Assembly (NCBI GenBank): GCA_947494645.1
Contig: CANLVO010000001.1
Location: 2,046,001-2,110,000 of the forward strand
DNA: 64,000 nt
Source: an uncultured Litoreibacter sp.
GTDB lineage: Bacteria; Pseudomonadota; Alphaproteobacteria; Rhodobacterales; Rhodobacteraceae
Reading direction: 5' to 3'
Shown here in pieces: positions 1-9,280 of this stretch. The position numbers and the translations under genes were made by a program. Under the pieces are notes generated by a model, which had not been told where the DNA came from, did no database searches, and was given only the letters and a program-made list of their open reading frames with translations. Numbering within the stretch: position 1 is the first letter of the stretch; each line of letters starts with the position of its first letter.

Positions 1-349
1 GACCGAGCCGGATCTCCATGTCTTGCGCCCAATGCCAGCACAGCCCACGCGGTTTCACCCCGTTATTGACCTTGATGTTGTGGATCAGCGGCCCGTCCGT
101 GATCTGGTATTCGCGCCGCAGCTGGGCGGTATAGCTATAGGCAATGCGGGCCGCACGGGCGGCCTCCTCTGGATCAACCGCGGCGCCGAGGCTCATGATC
201 TTTTCGGTCAGGGCGGCAACCTTGCCGGGCTCGACCTGATCGGCCTGCACAGACAGCGCCGGACCGCTTGCGCGTTGTGTTTGCGGCCCACCGCAGGCCG
301 CCAATGCAGCCACCAAAGCCAATGCCAAAACCGATTTTGAACCCGTCAT
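1..349 (-). CDS. putative lipoprotein, 3' end outside the window
   Basis: The reading frame runs leftwards off the window, so only the first 116 residues are visible. It opens with a short hydrophobic signal ending in the lipobox LAAC (Cys at about residue 20), so the product is probably an outer- or inner-membrane lipoprotein. The rest is Ala/Glu-rich, then contains a stretch around residues 80-115 with LCWHWAQDM, which looks like a folded domain I do not recognise. It is divergent from the aldo/keto reductase to the right. The frame is clear and the start is well supported; no function can be assigned. Confidence 0.75.
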   Translation of the reverse strand, partial: MTGSKSVLALALVAALAACGGPQTQRASGPALSVQADQVEPGKVAALTEKIMSLGAAVDPEEAARAARIAYSYTAQLRREYQITDGPLIHNIKVNNGVKPRGLCWHWAQDMEIRLG

Positions 350-519
350 CGCGCGTGTCTTCCTTTATGTCTGGCGAAACAGGTAACCCGCCCCCATTGC
401 CTTGTCGAGCAGGCCGCGGGACCTGCCGCCCAATCACGGCCCCGTGGGTGCGGGCGGGCCACAATCCCGCCCCCACCTTCGCGCTTCACCCTGCCTGCGT
501 TCTCTGGCACCATCGCGTC

Positions 520-1452
520 ATGACACAATTGAAAACCCGCTCTGGCAGCCCCGCCTCCGCCCTTTGTTTTGGCACCATGCAATTCGGCTCGACCGCCGAC
601 CACACGGCGTCAAAAGCGCTGTATGCGGCCTGCCGTGACGCAGGTATCAACTTCTTCGACACTGCCTACGCTTATAACGACGGCACGTCCGAGCGGTATT
701 TGGGCGCGTTCGCTGCCGATGAGCTGGACGACGTGATCCTTGCCTCGAAAGTGTCTTTCGACGCGCCGCACACGGCGAGCAATATCAAAGCCAGTGTCGC
801 GACCTCCCTTGAGCGGCTGGGCATGGACAGCGTCGATTTGATGTATCTGCACCGCTGGGACGGCGAGACCCCGCTGCACGAAACCTTCGAAACGCTCGCC
901 AACCTGAAATCCGCGGGCAAATTCCGCTATGTCGGCGTGTCGAACTTCGCCGCATGGCAGGTGGTCAAAGCCTGTCACGTCGCGGCGCAGTTCGACCTGA
1001 AAATCGACGTGCTGCAACCGATGTATAACCTCGTCAAACGCCAAGCCGAGGTAGAGATCATCCCCGCCTGCGCCGACCAGGACGTGGCCGTGGTGCCCTA
1101 CTCGCCTTTGGGCGGCGGCTTGCTAACCGGCAAATACGCGCAAGGCGCGGGCGGACGCCTGAAAGACGTGGAGATGTATACCAAACGCTACAACGTCGAC
1201 TGGATGCACGACGCCGCTGCCGCCCTGCCCGCGCTGGCCGCCAAACATGGCACCGAGGCCGCGACGTTGGCCGTGGCATGGGTCGCGCATAATTCAGGGA
1301 TCACCGCGCCGATTATCTCTGCCCGCTCGGTCGAACAATTGCAGCCGTCGCTGGCCGCTCTGGACTTCAAAATGTCTGAGGCGCTTTACGCAGAGATGGC
1401 CGCGATGACCCCTGCGCCGCCGCCCGCCACGGACCGCCTCGAAGAAGCATGA
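520..1452 (+). CDS. aldo/keto reductase
   Basis: A 310-residue NAD(P)H-dependent aldo/keto reductase. The (beta/alpha)8 family signature is visible: the DTAYAYNDGTSE segment carries the catalytic Asp and Tyr, LASKV the Lys and YLHRWD the His. The C-terminal part holds the usual cofactor-binding stretch with PIISARS. I take the start as the ATG at 520 because the upstream in-frame sequence (from 268) is low-complexity and overlaps the divergent lipoprotein gene. It overlaps the next oxidoreductase by 4 nt (ATGA), so the two are translationally coupled. Substrate unknown. Confidence 0.88.
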   Translation: MTQLKTRSGSPASALCFGTMQFGSTADHTASKALYAACRDAGINFFDTAYAYNDGTSERYLGAFAADELDDVILASKVSFDAPHTASNIKASVATSLERLGMDSVDLMYLHRWDGETPLHETFETLANLKSAGKFRYVGVSNFAAWQVVKACHVAAQFDLKIDVLQPMYNLVKRQAEVEIIPACADQDVAVVPYSPLGGGLLTGKYAQGAGGRLKDVEMYTKRYNVDWMHDAAAALPALAAKHGTEAATLAVAWVAHNSGITAPIISARSVEQLQPSLAALDFKMSEALYAEMAAMTPAPPPATDRLEEA

Positions 1453-2519
1453 CGGATATCCTCGTGATTGGCGGGGGCATTGCCGGATTGTCCGCCGCCG
1501 CACGGCTGGCCCCTCTGGGCAAAGTTGTCGTGCTGGAGGCCGAAGACGCGCTGGGCACCCATGCCACTGCGCGCTCTGCTGCCATGTTCCTGCGGGACTA
1601 CGGCAACGCGGTGGTACGCGCGCTGAACTATGCCTCCGACGCCTATCTGCAAGAGGCGGACCTGCTGACCCCGCGCTCCATGATGCTGCTGGCCCGCCCC
1701 GACCAGCGCGACGCGTTCGAGGCCGAATACCCCGCCTTCAACATGCAGACGATCAGCGTGGCGGAGGCGCAGCAGAAGTTTCCGATCCTGAACACCAAGT
1801 CGACCGGGTTCGTGGGCTACCGCGAGGGGATCTACGACCTCGACACCGACCGAATGGTGCAGGGCTTCGTGAAAACCGCAAAATCCCATGGCGCATCTCT
1901 GATCACCGGGGCCCGGGTGGATGCCATCACAAAGACGCCCTCAGGCTGGCGCGTGAAAGCGGCAGGCACCACTTATGAGGCCCGTATGCTGGTCAACGCC
2001 GCAGGCGCCTGGGCTGACGCGGTTGCGCGGCTTGCCGGTGTGGCCCGGCTTGGCATTCAGCCGTACCGCCGCTCTTTCGCGCAACTGGCTGCGCCAGATG
2101 GGCTTGATGTCAGCGACTGGCCCTTTGTCGACGGGGTCGAGGAAGCCTGGTACGCCAAGCCCTCTGCCGGAAAGTGGCTGGTCTCACCATCTGAGGAGGA
2201 CCCGATGTCGCCCTTTGACGCTTATGCTGATGATATGGTGCTGGCCGAAGGCCTCGCCCGCTACGAGGAAATGGTAACGACCCCGGTCACGCGGCCCGAA
2301 ACCACATGGGCGGGGTTGCGCAGCTTTGCCCCTGACCGGGCCCTCGTGTTGGGCCGCGACCCAAAGCAGCCTGACTTTATCTGGTGCGCAGGCCAAGGCG
2401 GCTACGGGTTCCAGTCAGCCCCTGCCGCCAGCGCCTTACTGGCCGACCTCATTGCTGGGCGCACGCCTGCATTGGAGCCTGCAACAGTCGCAGCGCTTTC
2501 GCCCGCGCGATTTGGCTAA
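1449..2519 (+). CDS. FAD-dependent oxidoreductase (DAO family)
   Basis: A 356-residue flavoprotein of the D-amino-acid-oxidase/glycine-oxidase type. The N-terminus has the dinucleotide-binding Rossmann motif GGGIAGLSAA, and the C-terminus has the second FAD-contact region with WCAGQGGYGFQSAP. Proteins of this kind oxidise amines, amino acids or glycerol-3-phosphate-like substrates; the substrate cannot be read from sequence. It starts inside the stop region of the aldo/keto reductase gene (4-nt overlap), so the two probably form one transcript and may act on the same metabolite. Length is normal for the family. Confidence 0.88.
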   Translation: MTDILVIGGGIAGLSAAARLAPLGKVVVLEAEDALGTHATARSAAMFLRDYGNAVVRALNYASDAYLQEADLLTPRSMMLLARPDQRDAFEAEYPAFNMQTISVAEAQQKFPILNTKSTGFVGYREGIYDLDTDRMVQGFVKTAKSHGASLITGARVDAITKTPSGWRVKAAGTTYEARMLVNAAGAWADAVARLAGVARLGIQPYRRSFAQLAAPDGLDVSDWPFVDGVEEAWYAKPSAGKWLVSPSEEDPMSPFDAYADDMVLAEGLARYEEMVTTPVTRPETTWAGLRSFAPDRALVLGRDPKQPDFIWCAGQGGYGFQSAPAASALLADLIAGRTPALEPATVAALSPARFG

Positions 2520-2558
2520 AACATTGATTTAAGGGCCAAGGCCCCCTATCTGGGCGGC

Positions 2559-2957
2559 ATGATGGCAAGTGATCCACAGCGCGAGATGCCCGCAGCCCAC
2601 AAGGGCAAAACCAGCCCCAGCGGGCTGACCCCAAGGCAGCGCGCCCGGCTGCGGCTTGACCGTCAATTCGACGCAATCAGCCGTCAAATCCCGATATTGC
2701 GCCGCCCGCTTGCCGCGATCCGCGCACGGGGCTGGTGGATCATCCGGCTGCCCATCGCGCTGCTCTTCATCGCAGGCGGCCTTCTGTCGATCCTGCCCTT
2801 TCTGGGTCTTTGGATGCTGCCGGTGGGCCTGCTTTTGCTGGCGGTCGACCTGCCATTGCTGCGTGCGCCTTTGTCCAACGGCATGATCCGAACCCGCCGC
2901 CGCTACGACATCTGGCGTCGTGCGCGCCGCAACAAAAGCCGCAAGACCCGCCGCTAA
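2559..2957 (+). CDS. small membrane protein with basic tails
   Basis: A 132-residue protein. The first 60 residues are polar and basic, one hydrophobic block at about residues 65-105 could form one or two membrane helices, and the last 25 residues are Arg/Lys-rich (RRRYDIWRRARRNKS). The layout resembles small PGPGW-type membrane proteins, but I do not recognise the family securely. It starts with a double ATG, 40 bases after the FAD oxidoreductase, and may be the third gene of that transcript. It is followed 6 bases after its stop by a copy of the 22-bp repeat core. Confidence 0.7.
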   Translation: MMASDPQREMPAAHKGKTSPSGLTPRQRARLRLDRQFDAISRQIPILRRPLAAIRARGWWIIRLPIALLFIAGGLLSILPFLGLWMLPVGLLLLAVDLPLLRAPLSNGMIRTRRRYDIWRRARRNKSRKTRR

Positions 2958-2963
2958 CCCCCC

Positions 2964-3012
2964 ATCATTGCTTCAAAAATACTCCGGGGAGTTTGAGGGG
3001 CAGAGCCCCTCA
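2964..3012. repeat. intergenic repeat copy A: 22-bp core plus hairpin
   Basis: The core at 2964-2985 contains TTGCTTCAAAAATACTCC. It is followed by a perfect hairpin at 2994-3012 (arms TGAGGGGC and GCCCCTCA, loop AGA). It lies between two convergent genes. Read from the minus strand, the hairpin comes first after the dehydrogenase gene, then GGAGTATTTTT. The same core recurs at 10787, 26452 (complement) and 32935. Confidence 0.85.
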
Positions 3013-3046
3013 TCAAAACATCACGCGTGCGCAGCACCCCTTTGGG

Positions 3047-5533
3047 TCATCCATCCACGCGAATGGTCGCGTTCTTGGGATCATAGGGGCTGTCTTCGAC
3101 AATCTCGGCATCCCACAGCTTGCGCTGCATCCGCACTTTCAGCTTGGTTCCCACAGCCGCCTGCGCAGGCGAGACATATCCCATCCCAATGCTCTTGCCG
3201 AAGGCCACGGAATAGCCGCCGGAGGTCAGACGACCGACCTTCACATCGCCTGCGTAAAGCGCCTCGCGGCCCCAAGGATCAGCATCTTCCGGCCCGTCGA
3301 TCAGCAGGGTCACACATTTCGACCGGATCCCAATAGCTTGCATGGCGTCCTTGCCACGGAACTCCTTCTCCAGATCAACAAAGCGCGGCAGATCAGCTTC
3401 AAGTGGGGTCGCATCCCGGCCCAGCTCGGTGCCAAAGGCGCGGTAGCTTTTCTCCTGGCGCAGCCAGTTCTGCGCCCGCGCGCCGACCAGCTTCATCCCA
3501 TGCGGCTCACCTGCCTTTTCCAGCAGATCAAACAGGTAGTTCTGCATCTCGATCGGGTGGTGCAGCTCCCAACCCAGCTCGCCGGTATAGGCCACTCGGA
3601 TGGCGTTGACGGGGCACATGCCCAGCTCGATCTGCTTGGCCGAGAGCCACGGGAAGCGTTTGTTGCTGAGCGCGGTTGCGGGGTCTGCATCCTTGATCAC
3701 GGCCCCCAAAACCTCGCGCGATTTCGGGCCGGCAATGGCAAAGACGCCCCATTGGGTCGTGACATCCTGGCATTCGATCCGGCCAAACTCGGCCTCTTTA
3801 TCGGCGATGGATTTCTTCAGGTAATCGGCGTCATAGGCCGTCCAGGCCCCGGCGGAGACGAGGTAGAACTCTTCCTCCCCCAGCCGCACAATCGTGTATT
3901 CCGTGCGCGTCGTGCCCGCATCGGTCAGCGCGTAGGTCAGGTTGATGCGGCCCACGCGGGGCAGCTTGTTGGTGGTGAACCAATCCAGAAACGCCGCCGC
4001 ACCGGGGCCTTTGACGATATGTTTGGTAAAGGCTGTCGCATCGATTAGGCCCACGCCTTCACGGATCGCCTTGGCTTCCTCGACCGCATATTGCCACCAC
4101 GCGCCGCGCCGGAAAGACCGGCTGTCATGGTCGCTGAACCCCTCGGGCGCATAGTAATTCGGGCGTTCCCAGCCATTCACCCACCCAAACTGCGCGCCGC
4201 GCGCGGCTTGCCGATCATAGGCCGGAGAGGTCCGCAGGGGGCGCGCCGCCGGGCGTTCCTCATCCGGATGGTGCAGGATGTAGACGTGGTCGTAGCATTC
4301 CTCGTTCTTGCGGGCCGCGAACTCCGTGGTCATCCAGCTACCGTAGCGTTTCGGGTCAAGAGAGGCCATGTCGATCTCCGCCTCGCCCTCGACCATCATC
4401 TGGGCAAGGTAATGGCCCGTGCCACCTGCGGCCGTGATGCCGAAGCTGAACCCTTCCGCCAGCCACATATTGCGCAGACCCGGCGCGGGGCCGACCAGTG
4501 GGTTGCCGTCTGGCGTGTAGCAGATCGGCCCGTTGAAATCGTCTTTCAGACCGCTTTCTTCGCAGGACGGGATGCGGTGGATCATCGCCAGATATTGCTG
4601 CTCGATCCGCTCCAGATCGAGCTGGAACAGGTCGGCGCGGAAGCTGTCAGGCACCCCGTATTCAAACCGCGCAGGCGCGTTTTTCTCGTAAACGCCAAGA
4701 ATCCAGCCACCGCGTTCCTCGCGCACATAGCTTTGCGCGTCCGCGTCGCGAATGACCGGGTGCTCAGGGTTGTTCTTGCGCCATTCCACCAGCGCGGGGT
4801 CGCTGTCCATAACGATAAACTGGTGCTCGACCGGGATCGCGGGGATCTTAATCTTCAACAGCTCTGCTGTGCGCTGGGCGTGGTTGCCCGTGGCAGTGAC
4901 CACATGCTCCGCTGTGATCACCTGCTGCTCGTCGGAGGCCACAAGGTTGCCGCCCTTTTCCACCATTTTTGTGACAGTGACCCGCCACTCGGAGCCGGTC
5001 CATTCATAACCGTCGACCTGCCATTTCCGCTCGATCGTGACGCCGCGTTGCCGCGCGCCTTTGGCCATCGCCATGGTGACGTCGGCGGGGTTAATGTAGC
5101 CATCCGTAGGGTGGTAAATCGCGCCTTCCAGATCCTCCGTACGGATCAGCGGCCAGCGGTCCTTGATTTGCGCAGGGGTCATCCATTCGTAAGGCACACC
5201 CACCGTTTCGGCCGTGGCGCCGTAAAGCGCATATTCGTCCATCCGCTCCTTGGTCTGCGCCATGCGCAGGTTGCCGACGACAGAGAAGCCCGCGTTCAAC
5301 CCGGTTTCTTCTTCCAACGTTTTATAGAACTTGATGGAGTAGTCATGGATATGGGTCGTGGCGTAGCTCATGTTGAAATAGGGCAAGAGCCCCGCCGCAT
5401 GCCATGTCGAGCCCGAGGTTAGCTCGTCGCGCTCCAAAAGCATCGTGTCCCAGCCTGCCTTGGCCAGGTGATAGGCCACTGACGTGCCCACGGCACCGCC
5501 CCCGACAACCAATGCTTTGACATGTGTTTTCAT
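3047..5533 (-). CDS. sarcosine/dimethylglycine dehydrogenase-like flavoprotein with GcvT domain
   Basis: An 828-residue protein. The N-terminal half is a DAO-type FAD oxidoreductase: Rossmann motif GGGAVGTSVAYHL near residue 10, and GSTWHAAGLL near residue 42, where the His corresponds to the one that binds FAD covalently in this family. The C-terminal half is an aminomethyltransferase (GcvT) tetrahydrofolate-binding fold, with GELGWELHHP and the EADLPRFVDLEKEF region. The family demethylates N-methylated glycines and passes the one-carbon unit to tetrahydrofolate. Roseobacters carry many paralogues, so the exact substrate is uncertain. The start at 5533 begins directly with the Rossmann fold. 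Confidence 0.88.
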   Translation of the reverse strand: MKTHVKALVVGGGAVGTSVAYHLAKAGWDTMLLERDELTSGSTWHAAGLLPYFNMSYATTHIHDYSIKFYKTLEEETGLNAGFSVVGNLRMAQTKERMDEYALYGATAETVGVPYEWMTPAQIKDRWPLIRTEDLEGAIYHPTDGYINPADVTMAMAKGARQRGVTIERKWQVDGYEWTGSEWRVTVTKMVEKGGNLVASDEQQVITAEHVVTATGNHAQRTAELLKIKIPAIPVEHQFIVMDSDPALVEWRKNNPEHPVIRDADAQSYVREERGGWILGVYEKNAPARFEYGVPDSFRADLFQLDLERIEQQYLAMIHRIPSCEESGLKDDFNGPICYTPDGNPLVGPAPGLRNMWLAEGFSFGITAAGGTGHYLAQMMVEGEAEIDMASLDPKRYGSWMTTEFAARKNEECYDHVYILHHPDEERPAARPLRTSPAYDRQAARGAQFGWVNGWERPNYYAPEGFSDHDSRSFRRGAWWQYAVEEAKAIREGVGLIDATAFTKHIVKGPGAAAFLDWFTTNKLPRVGRINLTYALTDAGTTRTEYTIVRLGEEEFYLVSAGAWTAYDADYLKKSIADKEAEFGRIECQDVTTQWGVFAIAGPKSREVLGAVIKDADPATALSNKRFPWLSAKQIELGMCPVNAIRVAYTGELGWELHHPIEMQNYLFDLLEKAGEPHGMKLVGARAQNWLRQEKSYRAFGTELGRDATPLEADLPRFVDLEKEFRGKDAMQAIGIRSKCVTLLIDGPEDADPWGREALYAGDVKVGRLTSGGYSVAFGKSIGMGYVSPAQAAVGTKLKVRMQRKLWDAEIVEDSPYDPKNATIRVDG

Positions 5534-5654
5534 GGCGAACTGACCCCTTGGCTAAACCTGCACTTTCATTGCTGGTTTTTTCAACGGCAAGGGCAAAGGA
5601 GCCGACCTTTTGGCGACAATTGCGACCTTCACAACTGTGGTGAGGTGCGTGGTG

Positions 5655-6689
5655 CTATTCTTCTTTGGGGAAGACGCAGCGTTTGTAGCCTTGCTGAATC
5701 GTGCAGACCATGCGCTTGCGCTCTTCCTCTTCGCTTTCTGCTGAGCCACCATTGGAGGCAAAGAGGTCGCCAAGTTTCTTCAAGAAGGAGGCGGTTTTCT
5801 CGCCCCCATCAAGATGCGCCGTCTCGGCTTGAAGCGCGGCATAGTCGGCCTGCGTGGGAAGCTTTTGCTCTGCCTCGGTCGCTTCAGCCGTGGGGGTCTC
5901 ATTGGCATTTGCCTCAGCCGGGGCTTTCTTCGCCGGGCCCTGCGCTTTCAGCGTCGCATAGACGTAGTCTTCCAACAGCGCGTAATCGACCTGTTCCAGA
6001 ACTGCGCTGACCGCCGCGTCATCTGCGTTGGTGAACACGAAGATATCGAACAAAGCGCCGAAATTCCCCTCCATCCTTCGGTAGGAAACGGGGGTTTCAT
6101 CACGGCTGAAGTAGTTCAGCGAGAGCTGTGGCAACAGCTCGAACTGCGTGTCGCCAATGGTCGCCCAACCGGGGTTCGGAGGCGTGATGCCATCGACGAC
6201 CGAGTTCATCCTGATCGCCAACGCGCCTTCCAGACTGGTCGGATCAGGTGCTTTGCGCTTCTTGATTTTCAACGCCACGATCTGGTCGCCATTGATATAG
6301 CTGGCCACTGCCCCGAGGCGCTTTTTACGCTGGACCAGACGAAACGCGTCTTGAATTGATTTTTCTGTGTCTTTGACGATTGCGCTGGGCTCGAATGTGA
6401 CGCCGGTGATCGCCTCCCCGTGCGCGACCTCGTATTTGGCGCGGGTCCAACCCTCTGGCGCGTCGGGCAAGGCTTTCGCAATGCTCATCTCGCGCACCGC
6501 GGCCTCGACCGCGCGTTTTTCCTGATAAGCGGCAAAGCGGTTGCGGATATATTCAACCGGCCCAAGCTCTTCGGTACCGAATGATTTCGCGCCAATCTGG
6601 TGCTTTTGATATTCCACCACAGTCACCGCGCCGAGCGCAATGAACGCCATAAAAACAGGTACAAGTATGAAGGCAATGCGATTTGCCAT
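5655..6689 (-). CDS. hypothetical membrane-anchored protein
   Basis: A 344-residue protein of unknown function. The ATG at 6689 is preferred over the one 66 bases upstream because it is followed at once by a hydrophobic segment (IAFILVPVFMAFIALGAVTV), probably an uncleaved membrane anchor, and is preceded by AAGGGG. The body is mixed alpha/beta. An Ala/Glu/Thr-rich linker (about residues 240-275) leads to a charged C-terminal tail with two Cys (MVCTIQQGYKRCVFP). The gene lies upstream of the sarcosine-dehydrogenase-like gene on the same strand, 121 bases away. I do not recognise the family. Confidence 0.75.
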   Translation of the reverse strand: MANRIAFILVPVFMAFIALGAVTVVEYQKHQIGAKSFGTEELGPVEYIRNRFAAYQEKRAVEAAVREMSIAKALPDAPEGWTRAKYEVAHGEAITGVTFEPSAIVKDTEKSIQDAFRLVQRKKRLGAVASYINGDQIVALKIKKRKAPDPTSLEGALAIRMNSVVDGITPPNPGWATIGDTQFELLPQLSLNYFSRDETPVSYRRMEGNFGALFDIFVFTNADDAAVSAVLEQVDYALLEDYVYATLKAQGPAKKAPAEANANETPTAEATEAEQKLPTQADYAALQAETAHLDGGEKTASFLKKLGDLFASNGGSAESEEEERKRMVCTIQQGYKRCVFPKEE

Positions 6690-6907
6690 GTTTATCGAGC
6701 CCCTTAATGCTGACCCAGCAATGACGGACAAATTGGGCAGATTTACGACCGCCACTGGAAATTTCCATGCCGCCGCGTTTCAAATTTCCAACAAATGAAG
6801 GAGAATTGGCTGAAGTTGCCTGCCCTCAGACGGGTTTCCCCTTTGCCTGACCCGGCATCTCGCATAACCTTTGCCAAGTGATTGATTTTCGACCCGGGGA
6901 GAGCCAC

Positions 6908-7717
6908 GTGCCTGTATTTAAACATTTATTCTTAGCCGCCGGCCTGAGCGCCATCTGTGCAACCGGGGCGTTTGCGGCCCAATGCGGCAATAATGCTGGC
7001 GGGTTTGGTGCGTGGAAGCAACAATTTGCCCCTGAAGCCTCCGCCGCCGGGATCGGCCAACGTGGGCTGCAGGCCTTGGCGAGCGCCAGCTATTCGCAGA
7101 GCACAATCAACGCCGACCGCAACCAAAAAGGCGTGAGATATTCGCTCGACCGCTTCATCAAGATCCGGCTCGGGTCACTGGACGGCTTTGCCGCATCGGC
7201 CCGCAAACGCAAGAACGCCAATGCAGGGTTCTATCAGTCTCTTGAACAAAGATACGGCGTGCCCGCAGGCATTTTGCTGGCCATTCACGGGATGGAAACC
7301 GGCTTTGGCCGCAACATGGGCAACACGCCCGTGATCGACAGCATTCTGACCGTTGCCTATGACTGCCGCCGCTCGGCATTCTTCACACCTCACGCGCTGG
7401 CCGCCCTTAGCATGGTTGATCGCGGCATCCTGTCACCGGGGCAGCGCGGCGCCGCCCACGGCGAGCTGGGCCACACCCAGTTCCTTCCGGGCAACGCGCT
7501 GAAATACGGGGTGGATGCCACCGGCGACGGGCGCGCGGATTTCTACAACCAAGCCGACGCGCTGGCCTCAACGGCCAATTTCCTGCGCGCGAAAGGCTGG
7601 CAGCCGGGCCAGTCCTACCAACAAGGCAGCGCCAATTTTCGGGTGCTCAACGAATGGAACGCGGCCACGGTCTACCAGCAGGCCATCGCCCTGTCTGCCG
7701 AGCGCATCGACCGGTAA
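6908..7717 (+). CDS. lytic murein transglycosylase (SLT_2/MltB type)
   Basis: A 269-residue periplasmic enzyme that cleaves peptidoglycan glycan strands to 1,6-anhydro-muropeptides. The GTG at 6908 is chosen because it is preceded by GGGGAGAG and gives a clean signal peptide ending GAFA before QCG. The catalytic region is HGMETGFGRNMG, containing the Glu, followed by the family's GELGHTQFLPGNALKYGVDATGDG segment. A longer ATG start at 6878 is in frame but would put ten polar residues before the signal peptide. Divergent from the hypothetical membrane protein. Confidence 0.88.
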   Translation: MPVFKHLFLAAGLSAICATGAFAAQCGNNAGGFGAWKQQFAPEASAAGIGQRGLQALASASYSQSTINADRNQKGVRYSLDRFIKIRLGSLDGFAASARKRKNANAGFYQSLEQRYGVPAGILLAIHGMETGFGRNMGNTPVIDSILTVAYDCRRSAFFTPHALAALSMVDRGILSPGQRGAAHGELGHTQFLPGNALKYGVDATGDGRADFYNQADALASTANFLRAKGWQPGQSYQQGSANFRVLNEWNAATVYQQAIALSAERIDR

Positions 7718-7802
7718 ACCGCTCGGCGCGCTCGCTTTTTCGGGAATTCACTTGGGCAAGAGCTGGCCCCAGCAGATCGGCAGGCCTTAAAGTCTTGCCG
7801 TT

Positions 7803-8201
7803 CTAGGGATATTGCCGTGCGCGTGCCGTCGTTGCCAGCTTGCCACCGGATTTCGACTTCTGAGCCGTCGCGCGCCATTCATAAGTATGCTTACCATTCG
7901 GAGGGCATGGGCTTTTATACTTGAACTGACCCGGCGCAATCACCTTGCCACCATTATAGGCCACCACCCCGCCGCCATGGTTGTAGTTCGGGACGTCACG
8001 GTCGACCAGCTTGAACCGGATGTATTTGGTGCCCGCAGGCACGTTGCGTACCGCGAAAGCCGGGCTCTTGACGGTGTTTGGATTGCCCGAGGTACACAGT
8101 TTCAACCCATCGAAGGTGAAGTTGATCTCAAAGGCGTGTGCGTGCCCCGCTGCCAGCCCAAGCCCGGCAATCAGCGCCATACGTGTGAAAAATTTGGTCA
8201 T
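7803..8201 (-). CDS. periplasmic PEBP/YbhB-like protein
   Basis: A 132-residue secreted protein: signal peptide MTKFFTRMALIAGLGLAAGHAHA followed by a small beta-rich domain. The segments LVDRDVPNYNHGGG and CPPNGKHTYEWRATA match the layout of the ligand pocket in phosphatidylethanolamine-binding (YbhB/YbcL, Raf-kinase-inhibitor-like) proteins, whose forms are DPDAP and GxHRYxF. It is shorter than the typical 150-180 residues, so this is a distant match. The start at 8201 was chosen over the upstream ATG because it opens the signal peptide. Confidence 0.72.
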   Translation of the reverse strand: MTKFFTRMALIAGLGLAAGHAHAFEINFTFDGLKLCTSGNPNTVKSPAFAVRNVPAGTKYIRFKLVDRDVPNYNHGGGVVAYNGGKVIAPGQFKYKSPCPPNGKHTYEWRATAQKSKSGGKLATTARARQYP

Positions 8202-8293
8202 CTCTGGTCTCCCGATACATTGCGTTTGCATCCATAGGTCGGGCCAGAGCGGCAAACGGTTCAATCTTTCTCAGACCGGCCCCCCGGGTGACC

Positions 8294-9280
8294 TTATAGC
8301 ATACCCGGCACGACCTGATCCGGCGGCCGGTGGCCATCGTCAAAAGTCTTGATGTTCAGCAGCACCTTCTCGCCCATCTCCACCCGGCCCTCTTCGGTGG
8401 CCGAGCCCATATGCGGCAGCGCCACGACCTGATCCATATCGCGCAGCCGCGGGTTGATGTCGTGGCCCCGCTCAAACACGTCGAGCCCGGCGCCCGCCAG
8501 CTCTCCCGCGCGCAACATGCGCGTCAGGGCGTTTTCGTCGATCACCTCGCCCCGCGACGTGTTCACGATCACCGCCGAAGGCTTCATCAGCTTTAACCTG
8601 CGCGCATTCAGCAGATGGTAGGTCGAGGGCGTATGTGGGCAGTTCACCGACACGATATCCATCCGCGCCAGCATCTGGTCGAGGCTTTCCCAATAGGTCG
8701 CCTCCAGCGCGTCCGCGATGCCCTGATGAACAGGGGTGCGGTTGTGGTAGTGTATTTGCATGCCAAAGACCCGGGCGCGCCGCGCCACCGCCTGCCCGAT
8801 CCGTCCCATGCCCAGAATACCCAGCCTGCGCCCTGAAATGCGCCCGCCCATCAAGGCGGTGGGCGACCAGCCGTCCCAATCGCCCGATTTCAACCGCGCC
8901 AGCCCTTCGGGGATGCGGCGCGTCACGGCCAGGATCAGCGCCAGCGTCATATCCGCTGTGTCTTCCGTCACGGCTCCGGGCGTGTTGGAGACCAGAATGC
9001 CCCGTTGGCGTGCGGTGGCCACGTCAATATGGTCCACCCCCGCGCCGTAATTGGCGATCAGTTTCAGCCGGTCCCCCGCCTGCCCCAACAGACCTGCATC
9101 GATCTTGTCGCTCAGTGTCGGAACGATCACATCCGCCTCACGCATGGCAGCCGCCAGCTCGTCGCGGGTCATCGGGGCGTCGGTCAGCCGCAGCTTGGTG
9201 TCGAACAGCTCGCTCATCCGGGTCTCGACCGCATCCGGCAACCGTCGCGTGACAACAACACTCAGCTTCTGTCTTGCCAT
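8294..9280 (-). CDS. D-2-hydroxyacid dehydrogenase (glyoxylate/hydroxypyruvate reductase type)
   Basis: A 328-residue NAD(P)-dependent dehydrogenase. The nucleotide-binding motif LGILGMGRIGQAVARRA and the family signature with VNTSRGEVIDE are present, as are the Arg and the His (PHMGSA) of the catalytic Arg-Glu-His set. ANYGAGVDHIDVATARQRGI is typical of glyoxylate and hydroxypyruvate reductases. A second, related enzyme is encoded at 52381-53331. The C-terminus is slightly longer than usual (PPDQVVPGML). Confidence 0.88.
   Translation of the reverse strand: MARQKLSVVVTRRLPDAVETRMSELFDTKLRLTDAPMTRDELAAAMREADVIVPTLSDKIDAGLLGQAGDRLKLIANYGAGVDHIDVATARQRGILVSNTPGAVTEDTADMTLALILAVTRRIPEGLARLKSGDWDGWSPTALMGGRISGRRLGILGMGRIGQAVARRARVFGMQIHYHNRTPVHQGIADALEATYWESLDQMLARMDIVSVNCPHTPSTYHLLNARRLKLMKPSAVIVNTSRGEVIDENALTRMLRAGELAGAGLDVFERGHDINPRLRDMDQVVALPHMGSATEEGRVEMGEKVLLNIKTFDDGHRPPDQVVPGML

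Noticed and set aside
2735-4048. 437-codon plus-strand frame spanning a small gene, repeat A and the dehydrogenase gene
   Set aside because: It reads through two real genes in other frames and through the repeat; composition is not protein-like.
4091-5422. 443-codon plus-strand frame opposite the sarcosine-dehydrogenase-like gene
   Set aside because: It is the antisense of a well-supported gene in G+C-rich DNA; its sequence is rich in Arg, Pro and His and matches no family.
8128-8343. minus-strand frame between the PEBP-like and hydroxyacid dehydrogenase genes
   Set aside because: Overlaps the starts and ends of both real genes and has no signal peptide or family.
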